DNA of 64,000 nucleotides from Morganella morganii (GCF_019242955.1 NZ_CP066129.1:186001-250000); one strand, 5' to 3'. Positions 36,893 through 47,298 are shown, counted from the stretch's first letter. Numbers and translations: made by a program. The notes: generated by a model not told the origin, from the letters alone.

Positions 36893-37460
36893 ACCGGCAG
36901 CGGCAATGTGCCAGGTGATCATCAATCATACCGACGGCCTGCATAAAGGAATAACAGATAACCGGCCCGCAGAATTTAAATCCGCGTTTTTTCAGCGCTT
37001 TCGCCAGTGTATGAGACAGCGGGGTATCCGCGGGGATTGTGCTGCTGTCTGTATGGTGATTAATCTGCGGTGTGTTGCCGGTGAACGCCCACAAAAATTC
37101 ACTGAAATCTTCACCGGCCTCTCTCATCGCCAGATACGCTTTGGCATTGCTGATAATGGCATTGATCTTTGCCCGCTGGCGGACAATGCCGGGGTTCTGC
37201 ATCAGCCTGTCGGTATCTGCATCTGTCATGGCGGCTATTTTTTCCGGATCAAACTGAAAAAATGCCTGCCGGTAATTTTCACGCTTTTTGAGGATCATCA
37301 GCCAGGAAAGCCCAGCCTGCTGGCCCTCCAGGCAGATCATTTCAAACAGCTTGTGATTATCCCGCTCGGGGACACCCCATTCCGTGTCATGGTACTGAAT
37401 ATAGAGCGGATCATCAGTAACCCAGGCACAGCGGGTCTGAGCAGCAGCGGATATTGGCAT
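36891..37460 (-). CDS. tag: DNA-3-methyladenine glycosylase I
   Basis: A 189-residue base-excision repair enzyme. TRCAWVTDDPLYIQYHDTEWGVPE holds the first zinc-snap ligands (Cys near 11, His near 24). FEMICLEGQQAGLSW carries the base-recognition Glu, and the C-terminal DDHLAHCRC supplies the remaining His and Cys ligands. It removes 3-methyladenine from alkylated DNA. It has a short N-terminal extension (MPISAAAQ) compared with E. coli Tag. Confidence 0.95.
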   Translation of the reverse strand: MPISAAAQTRCAWVTDDPLYIQYHDTEWGVPERDNHKLFEMICLEGQQAGLSWLMILKKRENYRQAFFQFDPEKIAAMTDADTDRLMQNPGIVRQRAKINAIISNAKAYLAMREAGEDFSEFLWAFTGNTPQINHHTDSSTIPADTPLSHTLAKALKKRGFKFCGPVICYSFMQAVGMIDDHLAHCRCR

Positions 37461-37646
37461 TTAAGTTCTCCCGGAAGACGGCGTTTTCATTAATTTATAC
37501 TGGATAAATATCCATGTAAACGGGGATGTTCCCGGTTTTTCGATCCGGGCGGAAAAAGATCAGAGAAGCGCTGTATAGTCAGGCGGTCAGAGGGTATACT
37601 GAATGACTTTTATTTTATTATTCATTTTCTCGCGTGCGGATCCAAC

Positions 37647-38555
37647 ATGCAAAAGTTTGATACCAAAACCTTCCAGGGTCTTATCCTGACATTACAGGAT
37701 TACTGGGCGCGCCAGGGCTGTACCATTGTTCAACCACTGGACATGGAAGTCGGCGCCGGCACTTCACACCCGATGACGTGTCTGAGAGCGTTAGGGCCGG
37801 AGCCGATTGCGGCGGCCTATGTGCAGCCATCCCGTCGTCCGACGGACGGCCGTTACGGGGAAAACCCGAACCGCCTGCAGCACTATTATCAGTTTCAGGT
37901 CATCATCAAACCGTCTCCGGATAACATCCAGGAACTGTATCTCGGCTCGCTGAAAGAGCTGGGTATTGATCCGACGGTTCATGACATTCGTTTTGTTGAG
38001 GATAACTGGGAAAACCCGACGCTGGGTGCCTGGGGATTAGGCTGGGAAGTCTGGCTGAACGGGATGGAAGTCACTCAGTTCACTTACTTCCAGCAGGTCG
38101 GCGGCCTGGAGTGCAAACCGGTTACCGGGGAAGTCACTTATGGTCTGGAGCGCCTGGCGATGTACATCCAGGGCGTGGACAGCGTTTATGATCTGGTCTG
38201 GTGTGACGGCCCGCTGGGTAAAACCACCTATGGTGATATCTATCATCAGAACGAGGTTGAGCAATCCACGTATAACTTTGAATACGCGGATGTAGATTTC
38301 TTATTCACCTGTTTTGAACAGTATGAGAAAGAAGCGCAGGCACTGCTGGCACTGGAAACCCCGCTGCCGTTACCGGCCTACGAACGTATTCTGAAAGCGG
38401 CTCACTCTTTCAACCTGCTTGATGCGCGTAAAGCGATTTCGGTGACAGAACGTCAGCGTTATATCCTGCGTATCCGTACCCTGACCAAAGCCGTTGCCGA
38501 AGCTTACTATGCCTCCCGTGAGGCACTGGGCTTCCCGATGTGTAAAAAGAACTAA
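37647..38555 (+). CDS. glyQ: Glycine-tRNA ligase alpha subunit
   Basis: A 302-residue class II synthetase subunit (E. coli 303). [24 protein letters not shown], the motif 2 area [44 protein letters not shown], and the motif 3-like [11 protein letters not shown] are all present. With GlyS it forms the tetramer that charges tRNA-Gly. glyS follows after 9 bases. Confidence 0.98.
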   Translation: MQKFDTKTFQGLILTLQDYWARQGCTIVQPLDMEVGAGTSHPMTCLRALGPEPIAAAYVQPSRRPTDGRYGENPNRLQHYYQFQVIIKPSPDNIQELYLGSLKELGIDPTVHDIRFVEDNWENPTLGAWGLGWEVWLNGMEVTQFTYFQQVGGLECKPVTGEVTYGLERLAMYIQGVDSVYDLVWCDGPLGKTTYGDIYHQNEVEQSTYNFEYADVDFLFTCFEQYEKEAQALLALETPLPLPAYERILKAAHSFNLLDARKAISVTERQRYILRIRTLTKAVAEAYYASREALGFPMCKKN

Positions 38556-38564
38556 GAGGCTGTC

Positions 38565-40634
38565 ATGACACAACAGACTTTCCTGACGGAAATCGGCACA
38601 GAAGAGTTACCGCCGAAGGCGCTTCGTTCTCTTGCTGAATCTTTTGCGGCTAACCTGACCGCAGAACTGGCCGCGGCTAACCTGACTCACGGTGATGTGA
38701 CCTGGTACGCCGCGCCGCGCCGCCTGGCGGTAAAAATTGCCGGTCTGGCGGAATCTGCCGCTGATCGCGAAGTGGAAAAACGCGGCCCCGCGATTGCTCA
38801 GGCATTTGATGCCGAAGGCAAACCGACCAAAGCGGCGGAAGGCTGGGCCCGCGGCTGTGGGATCACCGTTGATCAGGCGGATCGCATGGTCACTGATAAA
38901 GGTGAATGGCTGCTGTACCGCGCGGTGGAAAAAGGGAACAACGCCAAAGAATTACTGGCCGGTATGGTCAGCCGTGCGCTGGCAAAACTGCCAATCCCGA
39001 AACTGATGCGCTGGGGTGATAAAGAAACTCACTTTGTGCGTCCGGTTCATACTGTCACGATGCTGATGGGGGCGGATGTTATTCCGGGTGAAGTCCTGGG
39101 GATCACTTCTGACCGCGTTATCCGTGGTCACCGTTTTATGGGTGAAGCGGAATTCACTATCGCGCATGCGGATGAATATCCGGCTATTCTGGAAACCCGC
39201 GGTAAAGTGATGGCGGATTACGATGCCCGTAAAGCCATGATTAAACGTGACGCGGAAAAAGCCGCGCAGGCACTGGGCGGCGTGGCTGATCTGACTGACA
39301 GCCTGCTGGAGGAAGTCACCTCGCTGGTGGAATGGCCGGTTGTGCTGACAGCAAAATTCGAGGAAAAATTCCTCGAAGTTCCGTCAGAAGCGCTGGTTTA
39401 CACCATGAAAGGTGACCAGAAGTACTTCCCTGTTTACGACAAAAACGGCAACCTGATGCCGAACTTTATCTTTGTCGCTAACATCGAGTCTTCTGACCCG
39501 GTACAGATCATCAGCGGGAACGAAAAAGTGGTTCGCCCGCGTCTGGCAGATGCTGAATTCTTCTTTAAAACTGACTGCAAAAAACGTCTGGAAGATAACC
39601 TGCCGCGTCTGAGCACCGTCCTGTTCCAGCAGCAGCTGGGCACACTGCGTGATAAAACCGATCGCCTTGAAGCGCTTGCAGGCTGGATTGCCGGGCAGAT
39701 TGGTGCGGATGTGAATCACGCCACCCGCGCGGGTCTGCTGGCCAAATGCGACCTGATGACCAACATGGTCTTTGAATTCACTGACACCCAGGGTGTGATG
39801 GGGATGCACTATGCACGCCATGACGGTGAATCCGAAGACGTGGCGCTGGCACTGAAAGAGCAGTATCAGCCGCGTTATGCCGGTGATAACCTGCCGTCAA
39901 CGCCGGTGTCTGATGCACTGGCGATTGCCGATAAAATGGATACCCTGGCGGGGATCTTCGGTATCGGCCAGCATCCGAAAGGGGACAAAGACCCGTTTGC
40001 ACTGCGTCGTGCCGCGCTTGGTGTGCTGCGTATCATCGTTGAGAAAGGTTACAACCTCGACCTGGAAACGCTGACACAGGAAGCGGTTCGTCTGTATGGC
40101 GATAAGCTGACGAACGCGAATGTGGTCACTGACGTGGTTGACTTTATGTTAGGCCGTTTCCGTGCCTGGTATCAGGAGCAGGGTTTTGCGATTGATACTA
40201 TCCAGGCGGTTCTGGCGCGCCGTCCGACCCGCCCTGCGGACTTTGATGCCCGTATGAAAGCGGTCACTCACTTCCGCACGCTGGACGAAGCAGCTGCCCT
40301 GGCCGCAGCCAATAAGCGTGTATCTAACATTCTGTCGAAGAGTGATGATGTACTGAATGATACGGTTCTGGCGTCATTAATGAATGCACCGGAAGAGATC
40401 CGTCTGGCTGCGTATGTGACTGACCTGAAAACCCAACTGGCTCCGCTTTATGCGGAAGGCAAATATCAGGAAGCGCTGACTGAACTGGCTTCTCTGCGCG
40501 AATCAGTGGATGCGTTCTTTGATAGTGTGATGGTGATGGATAAGGATGACAACATCCGCCGCAACCGTCTGACATTATTAAATGAACTGCGCAACCTGTT
40601 CCTGGGTGTTGCGGATATTTCGCTGTTGCAGTAA
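38565..40634 (+). CDS. glyS: Glycine-tRNA ligase beta subunit
   Basis: A 689-residue beta subunit (same length as E. coli). The N-terminal [15 protein letters not shown] and [10 protein letters not shown] match; an HD-like domain in the middle and a C-terminal anticodon-binding domain (DALR-type, ending [28 protein letters not shown]) follow. It binds tRNA and supports the alpha subunit. A strong terminator closes the glyQS operon. Confidence 0.98.
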   Translation: MTQQTFLTEIGTEELPPKALRSLAESFAANLTAELAAANLTHGDVTWYAAPRRLAVKIAGLAESAADREVEKRGPAIAQAFDAEGKPTKAAEGWARGCGITVDQADRMVTDKGEWLLYRAVEKGNNAKELLAGMVSRALAKLPIPKLMRWGDKETHFVRPVHTVTMLMGADVIPGEVLGITSDRVIRGHRFMGEAEFTIAHADEYPAILETRGKVMADYDARKAMIKRDAEKAAQALGGVADLTDSLLEEVTSLVEWPVVLTAKFEEKFLEVPSEALVYTMKGDQKYFPVYDKNGNLMPNFIFVANIESSDPVQIISGNEKVVRPRLADAEFFFKTDCKKRLEDNLPRLSTVLFQQQLGTLRDKTDRLEALAGWIAGQIGADVNHATRAGLLAKCDLMTNMVFEFTDTQGVMGMHYARHDGESEDVALALKEQYQPRYAGDNLPSTPVSDALAIADKMDTLAGIFGIGQHPKGDKDPFALRRAALGVLRIIVEKGYNLDLETLTQEAVRLYGDKLTNANVVTDVVDFMLGRFRAWYQEQGFAIDTIQAVLARRPTRPADFDARMKAVTHFRTLDEAAALAAANKRVSNILSKSDDVLNDTVLASLMNAPEEIRLAAYVTDLKTQLAPLYAEGKYQEALTELASLRESVDAFFDSVMVMDKDDNIRRNRLTLLNELRNLFLGVADISLLQ

Positions 40635-40666
40635 CCGGCTGAAAACAGTAATCAGCTAAAAAGTGA

Positions 40667-40696
40667 AAAGCCCGGCGTTGCCGGGCTTTATTTTTT
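40667..40696 (+). terminator. Terminator of glyQS
   Basis: Stem aaagcccgg/ccgggcttt with a cgttg loop, then a T-run. It is also in a suitable place to limit read-through between glyS and the convergent tpsA. Confidence 0.9.
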
Positions 40697-40739
40697 ACGG
40701 AAGTGGTTTTTTTATTTCATATTCGAATACCGGCGCAGA

Positions 40740-41972
40740 TTAAATTTCCCCGTTACCGGAATGGTAAAGCTCGTAGGCTTTGAACCCGGATGTGCCATTT
40801 ATTATTTTACCATTATTAATATAGACCAGAACATCACTGTCGGTTGAGATATTAGGTGATTCCAGATACTTTTTATTGTTAAATGAAATTTGATTGGTCT
40901 TGACAAATAAATTGCCTGACATACGACCATGATTATTAATACCTATCCCGGTGTTGGTACTTCCTGATCCCCGGATGTGTGTGGCAGTTGCCGACATATG
41001 GCCTTTATTATCAATAATAGCCTGGTTAATAACGTCCATTTTATGGCCGCCGTCAACCTGAATGTTACCATTGTTGGTTATTATGCTGTTATCCAGTATA
41101 GAGTCGATTTTGGTGGTACGGATAATACCTTTGCTGCCATTCGTCAGTGTTGAATTCGCCAGGTCTATTGTCAGTTGACTGTTCATATAACTCTGTGTCT
41201 TCGGGTCACCTATCGGGCCGGTTTCAATTTCACCGTGGTTTCTTACCTTAGTATTATTTGTACTGATATGCATATCATCTGTTTTAATCCGGCTGCCGTA
41301 GAGGATAGTTACTTTACCTGTCTGTTTGCTGTTACTCTGAAGTGCTTCCAGGTCACGTATCTGATGAGGTGTATATTTCACTAATTCATGGCCGGCAAAT
41401 AAAGTCAGATTTGGTGTCAGGACTTCACTGTCGCGAAAGTTAATATTACCGGCAATCACGGCCAGTCTCTGAACTGATGAAAATGCTTTATTGTTAATTT
41501 TATTAAAGTAAACGGAGCCTGTATTATCATAATAACCCAGTAATTCACCTTCCGGCGTGATCCCGGTTTTTCCGGCAACCAATGTCAGCTTTTTTGCACC
41601 GGATACACTGCACCCGTTACAGGCAATACCGTTCGGGTTGGCAATAATCAGATGTGCGTTTTTACCGTCAACACGCATATGGCCGTGCAGTCGTGATTTT
41701 TCATTTGACAGTACTTCATTGATAATCATATCGGCGTCAGACTCGCGGTTATTAAAAACCACACCGTTTTTCCCGACATTAAATTTATCATAGGCGTTAT
41801 AAGAAATGCCGTGTGTATTTGCCGGTGCGACATTAATGGTCGTAGTATTTCCCTGGCGGACGACTTTAGTTGTTTCTGCAGACGCAGGATTAACGTCAAT
41901 ATTTGCCGCGGAGGCGAACTGGCTGAGTAAAAGGGCACTACTGATAACAGATAACTTCACTATTTTTTGCAT
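40740..41972 (-). CDS. Short two-partner secretion exoprotein (TpsA, haemagglutinin-type)
   Basis: A 410-residue secreted protein: signal peptide (residues 1-22, ending FASA), then a filamentous-haemagglutinin N-terminal TPS domain (about 25-260) with the family's INEVLSNEKSRLHG and ANPNGI motifs. A CNGC cysteine pair follows NPNGI. After it come only about 130 residues of beta-helix-like sequence. Typical TpsA haemolysins or adhesins have 1000-4000 residues, so this is a mini form; the stop codon is clean and no continuation is seen downstream. ATG 41972 has an AGGGAG ribosome site, better than the GTG at 41978. The partner transporter is encoded divergently at 42481. Confidence 0.85.
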   Translation of the reverse strand: MQKIVKLSVISSALLLSQFASAANIDVNPASAETTKVVRQGNTTTINVAPANTHGISYNAYDKFNVGKNGVVFNNRESDADMIINEVLSNEKSRLHGHMRVDGKNAHLIIANPNGIACNGCSVSGAKKLTLVAGKTGITPEGELLGYYDNTGSVYFNKINNKAFSSVQRLAVIAGNINFRDSEVLTPNLTLFAGHELVKYTPHQIRDLEALQSNSKQTGKVTILYGSRIKTDDMHISTNNTKVRNHGEIETGPIGDPKTQSYMNSQLTIDLANSTLTNGSKGIIRTTKIDSILDNSIITNNGNIQVDGGHKMDVINQAIIDNKGHMSATATHIRGSGSTNTGIGINNHGRMSGNLFVKTNQISFNNKKYLESPNISTDSDVLVYINNGKIINGTSGFKAYELYHSGNGEI

Positions 41973-42198
41973 AACCACTCCCTGGTTGTTGTTGAGATAT
42001 AAAATCCACGGGCAGGATAAATAAAGTCGCTGACAGGAGATATGAACAGAGTGGTTATTTTTTGTCAGTTTTCAGCATTCCGATAGCAAATAAAAAACAT
42101 ATCGTTTACCGATAAGAGGATAAAAAACAGAAATTTGGCGGATAAACCGGCGAAACAAAAATAATGTGGCGAAAAACAAAAAATTCCGGTTTCAGCTC

Positions 42199-42227
42199 TT
42201 GACGTTTATCCTTTCCGGCAGTAATAT
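42199..42227 (+). promoter_or_regulatory. Sigma70 promoter of the tRNA-Pro gene
   Basis: TTGACG (42199-42204) and TAATAT (42222-42227) with exactly 17 bases between. The tRNA begins 13 bases later. A GC-rich stretch (tcccgc) after the -10 resembles the discriminator of stringently controlled stable-RNA promoters. Confidence 0.8.
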
Positions 42228-42239
42228 CCATCCCGCTTT

Positions 42240-42316
42240 CGGCGAGTAGCGCAGCTTGGTAGCGCAACTGGTTTGGGACCAGTGGGTCGTAGGTTCGAAT
42301 CCTATCTCGCCGACCA
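42240..42316 (+). tRNA. proM: tRNA-Pro (anticodon TGG)
   Basis: A 77-base cloverleaf with CCA encoded. The acceptor stem pairs CGGCGAG with CTCGCCG; the anticodon loop tttggga (42272-42278) gives anticodon TGG at 42274-42276; the T-loop GTTCGAATC is standard. It differs from E. coli proM at few places. It is a single-gene transcript with its own promoter and terminator, placed between the divergent tpsA and tpsB. Confidence 0.98.
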
Positions 42317-42325
42317 TATTAAGAA

Positions 42326-42353
42326 AAACCCTGCTTTTACAGCAGGGTTTTTT
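42326..42353 (+). terminator. Terminator of tRNA-Pro
   Basis: Stem aaaccctgct/agcagggttt with a tttac loop, continuing into a T-run. It lies 10 bases after the CCA end. Confidence 0.9.
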
Positions 42354-42480
42354 GCTTTTCAGCATCCTGCATTTTCCTCTGTCTGTTCCTTTCAAAAATT
42401 ACGCCGCTTTTTTGATATCTCTGTTTTCTGTTATCCGTTTTACTGCCCGCTGAAAAGGATTTCATCAGACGGACGGATAC

Positions 42481-44028
42481 ATGATAAAAAAAACAATCGC
42501 TGCTGTTGCGATGGCAGCCAGTGGCTGTGCATGGGGCAGCACATACACTTCTTCTGCGGTTTCTCCGGCATCCTGCGCCATACTGTCAGAGGTGGTGATT
42601 GAGCAGAGGGAATTAATCGGGCCATCTTATCTGGCGGATCAATTTGAAAAGAACGTTACCGGGCACTGTCTGACATCAGAACAGATGGCGGAAGCGGTTA
42701 TTGAGCTGGAGTCAGCGGTGCACGAGGCCGGGTTTATTACGGCACAAATCAGTGTGCCGCCGCAGAATGTCAGTGACGGTACGCTGACACTCCACTATCA
42801 ACCCGGTTATCTGAGCGGTTACCGCGATAAGGAAAGCGGGGATACACGATTCGGTCTGAATCTGATTTTTCCGCAGCGGTCTGACGGGCAACTGAATATC
42901 CGCGATACCGAACTGGGGATGACACATCTGAATCAATTGCCCGGACTGGGGGCTCAGGCGGCAGTGGAACCCGATCCGCTGAATCCCGGTAATAGTGTGA
43001 TCACGATTACACAGCAGAAAAAACGCAGCATAAACGGCTCGTTTGAAGTTAACAATTACGGCAGCCCGTCAACCGGCAGCAGTCAGATAAGTAACCGGCT
43101 CAGTATTGAGAACCCGTTGCAGTTGTATGATCGTCTGTTTATTTATGCGTTGCGGGATATGGACCGCGATCATTCTGCCGGTGTGAAATTTATTTATGGT
43201 CAGTACCGAATCCCTTTCCGGCACTGGGAATTTACGGCAGGCGGCAGTTACAGTGAACAAAAGCAGCAATACCCGGTGTACCGGGGATCACTGGACTATT
43301 TTACCCGCAGTAAAACACTGGATCTGAATCTCGGCCGCAAATTGTTGCTGACCCCGGCGCATGATGTCACCCTCAGCAGCGGCATTTCTGCGGTAACCCG
43401 GCAGGTTACGCTCGGGCATTCGCCGCTGATATTACCTGAGCGTCGTTCTGTTTACTGGAACGCCGGGCTGAATCATCGCTGGCATCATCCGGCCTTCACC
43501 CTTCAGTATCAGGTTCAGTATAAACATTCACTGAACCGTTTTGGTGCTTTGCCGGTAACAGAAAAAAAACTGAAACATACCCGGCAGCTGATCGCGGAAA
43601 CAACACTGACAGTGCCGTTCCGTCTGGCCGGTCAGTCATTTTATTATGAAAATGTGATGCGCGGCTCTGTTAATGCGGATAAAGCGGATGAGATGGATTA
43701 TGAATCGCTGAGCGGCCGCTATTCGGTCCGCGGTTATCCGTTTTCCCACAGTATGAGTTCTGCGCGGGCATTTATCAGCCGCAATGAAGTGGTCTGGCAG
43801 CAGGTATTACCGGGGCATAATCTGTATCTGGCAGCGGATGCCGCACTTCCCGGCGTTAAGATGTCCGGAGGAACCCGGTCACACGGCCTGGCGGGTGTTG
43901 AAACCGGGATTAAGGGATTTTACAAGTCGCTGAGCTATCAGGTTTTTGCCGGTATGCCGCTGAAAGAGGCTGAGGGTGTGCGGGCATTTTCCCCGGTGGG
44001 CGGGATCTCGGTTAGTGTCAGCTACTGA
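42481..44028 (+). CDS. TpsB transporter (ShlB/FhaC/HecB family)
   Basis: A 515-residue outer-membrane Omp85-superfamily protein with signal peptide (ending about residue 19). Two POTRA domains are inferred in the periplasmic part (about 60-200), containing GFITAQISVPPQNVSDGTLTLHY. A 16-strand barrel follows, with the conserved L6 motif SVRGYPF and a terminal strand ending GGISVSVSY. It recognises the TPS domain and exports the exoprotein without ATP. The partner is most likely the divergent tpsA at 40740. The separate arrangement, with a tRNA gene between, is unlike the usual tpsB-tpsA operon. Confidence 0.9.
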   Translation: MIKKTIAAVAMAASGCAWGSTYTSSAVSPASCAILSEVVIEQRELIGPSYLADQFEKNVTGHCLTSEQMAEAVIELESAVHEAGFITAQISVPPQNVSDGTLTLHYQPGYLSGYRDKESGDTRFGLNLIFPQRSDGQLNIRDTELGMTHLNQLPGLGAQAAVEPDPLNPGNSVITITQQKKRSINGSFEVNNYGSPSTGSSQISNRLSIENPLQLYDRLFIYALRDMDRDHSAGVKFIYGQYRIPFRHWEFTAGGSYSEQKQQYPVYRGSLDYFTRSKTLDLNLGRKLLLTPAHDVTLSSGISAVTRQVTLGHSPLILPERRSVYWNAGLNHRWHHPAFTLQYQVQYKHSLNRFGALPVTEKKLKHTRQLIAETTLTVPFRLAGQSFYYENVMRGSVNADKADEMDYESLSGRYSVRGYPFSHSMSSARAFISRNEVVWQQVLPGHNLYLAADAALPGVKMSGGTRSHGLAGVETGIKGFYKSLSYQVFAGMPLKEAEGVRAFSPVGGISVSVSY

Positions 44029-44458
44029 CGATAATTGCTTTCATTGCGTGATAGTTCCGCTGTATATCAGGCCGGAAGCGGATTACAGCGGCAAACGTGG
44101 CAAAAGGTGCAACGGAAAACACTGTGACAATGATATCAGACAAAATAATCGCGCAGTAATTAAGCATTCAGTCACAAAATCCGGATAATTTTTGTCAGCT
44201 GTTTATTCTGTGAACGTTTTACCGGGCAGGTGAATAAATGCTCAGGTGTGCGCCTGCTCAAACATTTTAGCTGTTTTTGTTATTAAAACGTTTGATTTAT
44301 GTGTTTTATGTGTAGTCATCATCCATAGTCAATAGTATTGACTGCCTCTGTGACAGTTGATTTAGTGAAGTGTCAGAAAATAATAAACAAACTGAAATCT
44401 GTGGTCCGGCGCTGCCGGACGACAGAGCAAACACGACATTCAACGACAGGCGGAGATA
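44029..44458. promoter_or_regulatory. dppA upstream region with a perfect palindrome
   Basis: No gene is seen in this 430-base stretch. It holds a perfect 17-base palindrome at 44327-44343 (agtcaata, g, tattgact), whose right end overlaps a possible -35 TTGACT (44338-44343); the -10 at the right spacing (tttagt) is weak. The leader near 44426-44447 (agcaaacacgac) is rich in CA and could pair with the GUGUUUG region of the GcvB small RNA, a known repressor of dppA in E. coli; that pairing is inferred. Confidence 0.5.
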
Positions 44459-46078
44459 ATGATGATGAGAAGCGCCAAACGTAAGACAGGATTAGCGAAG
44501 CTGGGCATTACACTGGTTGCCCTGGCGGTGTCAGCAAGCGTCAATGCGGCGGGAACACTGGTTTTTTGTTCTGAGGGATCACCGGAAGGATTTAACCCGC
44601 AGTTGTTCACCTCAGGAACCACCTATGATGCCAGCTCTGTGCCGCTGTATAACCGGCTGGTGGAGTTTAAGGCCGGTACGACAGAGCTGGAGCCGGGTCT
44701 GGCTGAATCCTGGGAAGTGAGCGAAGACGGGAAAACCTATACTTTCCACCTGCGGAAAGGGGTGAAATTCCACAGCAGCAAGGAATTTAAACCAACCCGC
44801 GATTTAAATGCGGATGATGTGATCTTTACTTTCGATCGTCAGAAAAACCCGGATAACCCGTATCACAAAGTATCCGGCGGCAGTTATGAATATTTCAGCG
44901 GTATGGATATGGACAAAATTATCGACAAAGTTGAGAAAGTCGATGACAACACCGTCCGTTTTCAGCTGAGCCGCTCTGAAGCGCCATTCCTGGCCAACCT
45001 CGGGATGGACTTCGCCTCAATTCTCTCCGCAGAATATGCTGATCAGATGCTGAAAGCCGGTACGCCGGAGAAAGTGGATCTGAACCCGATCGGTACAGGG
45101 CCATTTGTGTTACAGCAGTACCAGAAAGACTCCCGTATCCTGTATAAAGCTAATGATGATTACTGGAACGGTAAACCGAAAATTGACCGTCTGGTCTTCT
45201 CCATCACCCCGGACGCTTCTGTCCGCTACGCTAAATTACAGAAAAATGAGTGCCAGGTGATGCCGTATCCGAATCCGGCTGATCTGGAGCGTATGCGTGC
45301 GGATAAAAATATTGTCCTGAAAGAGCAGCCGGGCCTGAACGTCGGCTATCTCTCCTATAACGTCACGAAAAAACCGCTGGATAACGTCAAAGTCCGTCAG
45401 GCACTGAATATGGCCGTTAATAAAGATGCCATCATTGACGCGGTTTATCAGGGTGCTGGCCAGAAAGCAAAAAACCTGATCCCGCCGACCATGTGGGGTT
45501 ATAACAACGGTATCGAAGACTATCCGTATGATCCGGAAAAAGCCAAAGCACTGCTGAAAGAAGCGGGCATGGAAAACGGCTTTGAGATCGACCTGTGGGC
45601 GATGCCGGTTCAGCGTCCGTATAACCCGAATGCCCGCCGTATGGCTGAGATGATCCAGGCAGACTGGGCGAAAGTCGGCGTGAAAGCCAAGATTGTGACC
45701 TATGAGTGGGGTGAGTACCTCAAGCGCGCGAAAGCGGGTGAGCCTCAGACCGTCATGATGGGCTGGACCGGTGATAACGGGGATCCGGATAACTTCTTCG
45801 CCACACTCTTCAGCTGTGCGGCCAAAGAGCAGGGGTCGAACTACTCGAAATGGTGTGATCAGTCCTTTGAAAACATCATTCAGCCGGCACGCACCACGGC
45901 TGACCCGAAAGAGCGCGCCAAGCTGTATGAACAGGCTCAGGTGGTGATGAAAGATCAGGCACCTGCGCTGATCGTTGCCCACTCCACCGTGTTTGAGCCG
46001 GTTCGCAAAGAAGTGAAAGGCTATGTGGTGGACCCGCTGGGTAAACACCACTTTGACAATGTCTCTATCGAAAAATAA
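44459..46078 (+). CDS. dppA: Dipeptide-binding periplasmic protein DppA
   Basis: A 539-residue family-5 solute-binding protein. Signal peptide ending SVNAA, then TLVFCSEGSPEGFNPQLFTSGTTYDASSVPLYNRLVEF, nearly identical to E. coli DppA. Further conserved blocks are DLNPIGTGPFVLQQYQKDSRI, GWTGDNGDPDNFFATLFSCAA and the C-terminal HSTVFEPVRKEVKGYVVDPLGKHHFDNVSIEK. It binds dipeptides (and in E. coli also heme) and passes them to DppBCDF. Three ATGs in a row (44459, 44462, 44465) follow GGCGGAG; the exact start is uncertain by two residues. A strong hairpin separates it from dppB. Confidence 0.97.
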   Translation: MMMRSAKRKTGLAKLGITLVALAVSASVNAAGTLVFCSEGSPEGFNPQLFTSGTTYDASSVPLYNRLVEFKAGTTELEPGLAESWEVSEDGKTYTFHLRKGVKFHSSKEFKPTRDLNADDVIFTFDRQKNPDNPYHKVSGGSYEYFSGMDMDKIIDKVEKVDDNTVRFQLSRSEAPFLANLGMDFASILSAEYADQMLKAGTPEKVDLNPIGTGPFVLQQYQKDSRILYKANDDYWNGKPKIDRLVFSITPDASVRYAKLQKNECQVMPYPNPADLERMRADKNIVLKEQPGLNVGYLSYNVTKKPLDNVKVRQALNMAVNKDAIIDAVYQGAGQKAKNLIPPTMWGYNNGIEDYPYDPEKAKALLKEAGMENGFEIDLWAMPVQRPYNPNARRMAEMIQADWAKVGVKAKIVTYEWGEYLKRAKAGEPQTVMMGWTGDNGDPDNFFATLFSCAAKEQGSNYSKWCDQSFENIIQPARTTADPKERAKLYEQAQVVMKDQAPALIVAHSTVFEPVRKEVKGYVVDPLGKHHFDNVSIEK

Positions 46079-46105
46079 GTAAACCGGAAATCAGTGTTAC
46101 CGGTC

Positions 46106-46129
46106 TGCCGCCTCCTCCCGGAGGCGGCA
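46106..46129 (+). terminator. Hairpin between dppA and dppB
   Basis: A perfect 10-base-pair stem tgccgcctcc/ggaggcggca with a tccc loop, in the 200-base gap between dppA and dppB. No U-run follows. It probably protects the dppA mRNA 3' end and makes DppA more abundant than the membrane parts. Confidence 0.75.
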
Positions 46130-46278
46130 ACCCTGTATCGAACCGCATTGCACGGACGACGCAGAACACATAATTAAAACAATATTATTCATCGTGTGAG
46201 TATAAAGGGAAAGTCCTCCCTTTCGTCCGGTCTTATGACCTGAGCGCTGTCAGCGGCCATTACAAGAGAAACAGGGAT

Positions 46279-47298
46279 ATGCTGCAATTTATCCTCCGGC
46301 GTGTCGGGATGGTAATACCGACATTTATCGGTATTACGTTACTGACGTTTATATTTGTTCATCTGATCCCGGGAGACCCGGTCACTATCATGGCGGGTGA
46401 GCGGGGGATCTCCCCTGAACGCCACGCACAGCTGATGGCGGCTCTGGGGCTGGATCAGCCATACTGGAAACAGTACCTTCATTATATCAATGGTGTCCTG
46501 CACGGTGACCTCGGCCTCTCTCTGAAGAGCCGCCAGCCGGTATGGGATGAATTTGTCCCCCGCTTTAAAGCCACGCTGGAACTCGCGGCCTGCGCCATGA
46601 TTTTCGCTATCTCGGTCGGGATCCCTGTCGGGGTGCTGGCGGCAGTTAAACGGGGCTCGGTCTTTGATCACACCGCTATCGGGATCTCCCTGACCGGTTA
46701 TTCGATGCCGATTTTCTGGTGGGGCATCATGCTGATCATGCTGGTGTCGGTGAATCTCGATCTGACACCGGTGTCAGGGCGCTTATCAGACAGCGTGTTC
46801 CTGGATGACAGCCAGCCGCTGACCGGATTTATGCTGATTGATACTCTGATCTGGGGTGAGGACGGCGATTTCCATGATGCCGTGATGCATCTTATTCTGC
46901 CGTCCATTGTGCTCGGTACTATTCCGCTGGCGGTGATTGTCCGTATGACCCGCTCGGCGATGCTGGAAGTGCTGGGTGAGGACTATATCCGTACCGCCCG
47001 TGCCAAAGGGCTGAGCCGCCTCCGTGTGATTGTGGTGCATGCACTGCGCAACGCGCTGCTGCCGGTGGTGACCGTTATCGGCTTACAGGTCGGCGTAATG
47101 CTGGCCGGCGCGATTCTGACCGAAACTATCTTTTCCTGGCCCGGTATCGGCCGCTGGCTGATTGATGCTCTTCAGCGTCGCGACTATCCGGTTGTGCAGG
47201 GCGGCGTTCTGCTGATCGCCATTCTGATTATTCTGGTTAACCTGTGCGTGGATTTACTCTACGGCGTCGTTAACCCGCGTATTCGTCATAAAAAATAA
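46279..47298 (+). CDS. dppB: Dipeptide ABC transporter permease DppB
   Basis: A 339-residue permease, same length as E. coli DppB. N-terminal helix MLQFILRRVGMVIPTFIGITLLTF, a large periplasmic loop, and the EAA loop EDYIRTARAKGLSRLRVIVVHALRNALLPVVT near 239-270. ETIFSWPGIGRW follows. It forms the membrane channel with DppC. dppC begins 12 bases after it. Confidence 0.97.
   Translation: MLQFILRRVGMVIPTFIGITLLTFIFVHLIPGDPVTIMAGERGISPERHAQLMAALGLDQPYWKQYLHYINGVLHGDLGLSLKSRQPVWDEFVPRFKATLELAACAMIFAISVGIPVGVLAAVKRGSVFDHTAIGISLTGYSMPIFWWGIMLIMLVSVNLDLTPVSGRLSDSVFLDDSQPLTGFMLIDTLIWGEDGDFHDAVMHLILPSIVLGTIPLAVIVRMTRSAMLEVLGEDYIRTARAKGLSRLRVIVVHALRNALLPVVTVIGLQVGVMLAGAILTETIFSWPGIGRWLIDALQRRDYPVVQGGVLLIAILIILVNLCVDLLYGVVNPRIRHKK

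Noticed and set aside
42240-42316. Genomic island integrated at tRNA-Pro
   Set aside because: No integrase gene and no repeat of the tRNA 3' end were found within the window, so an island cannot be claimed.
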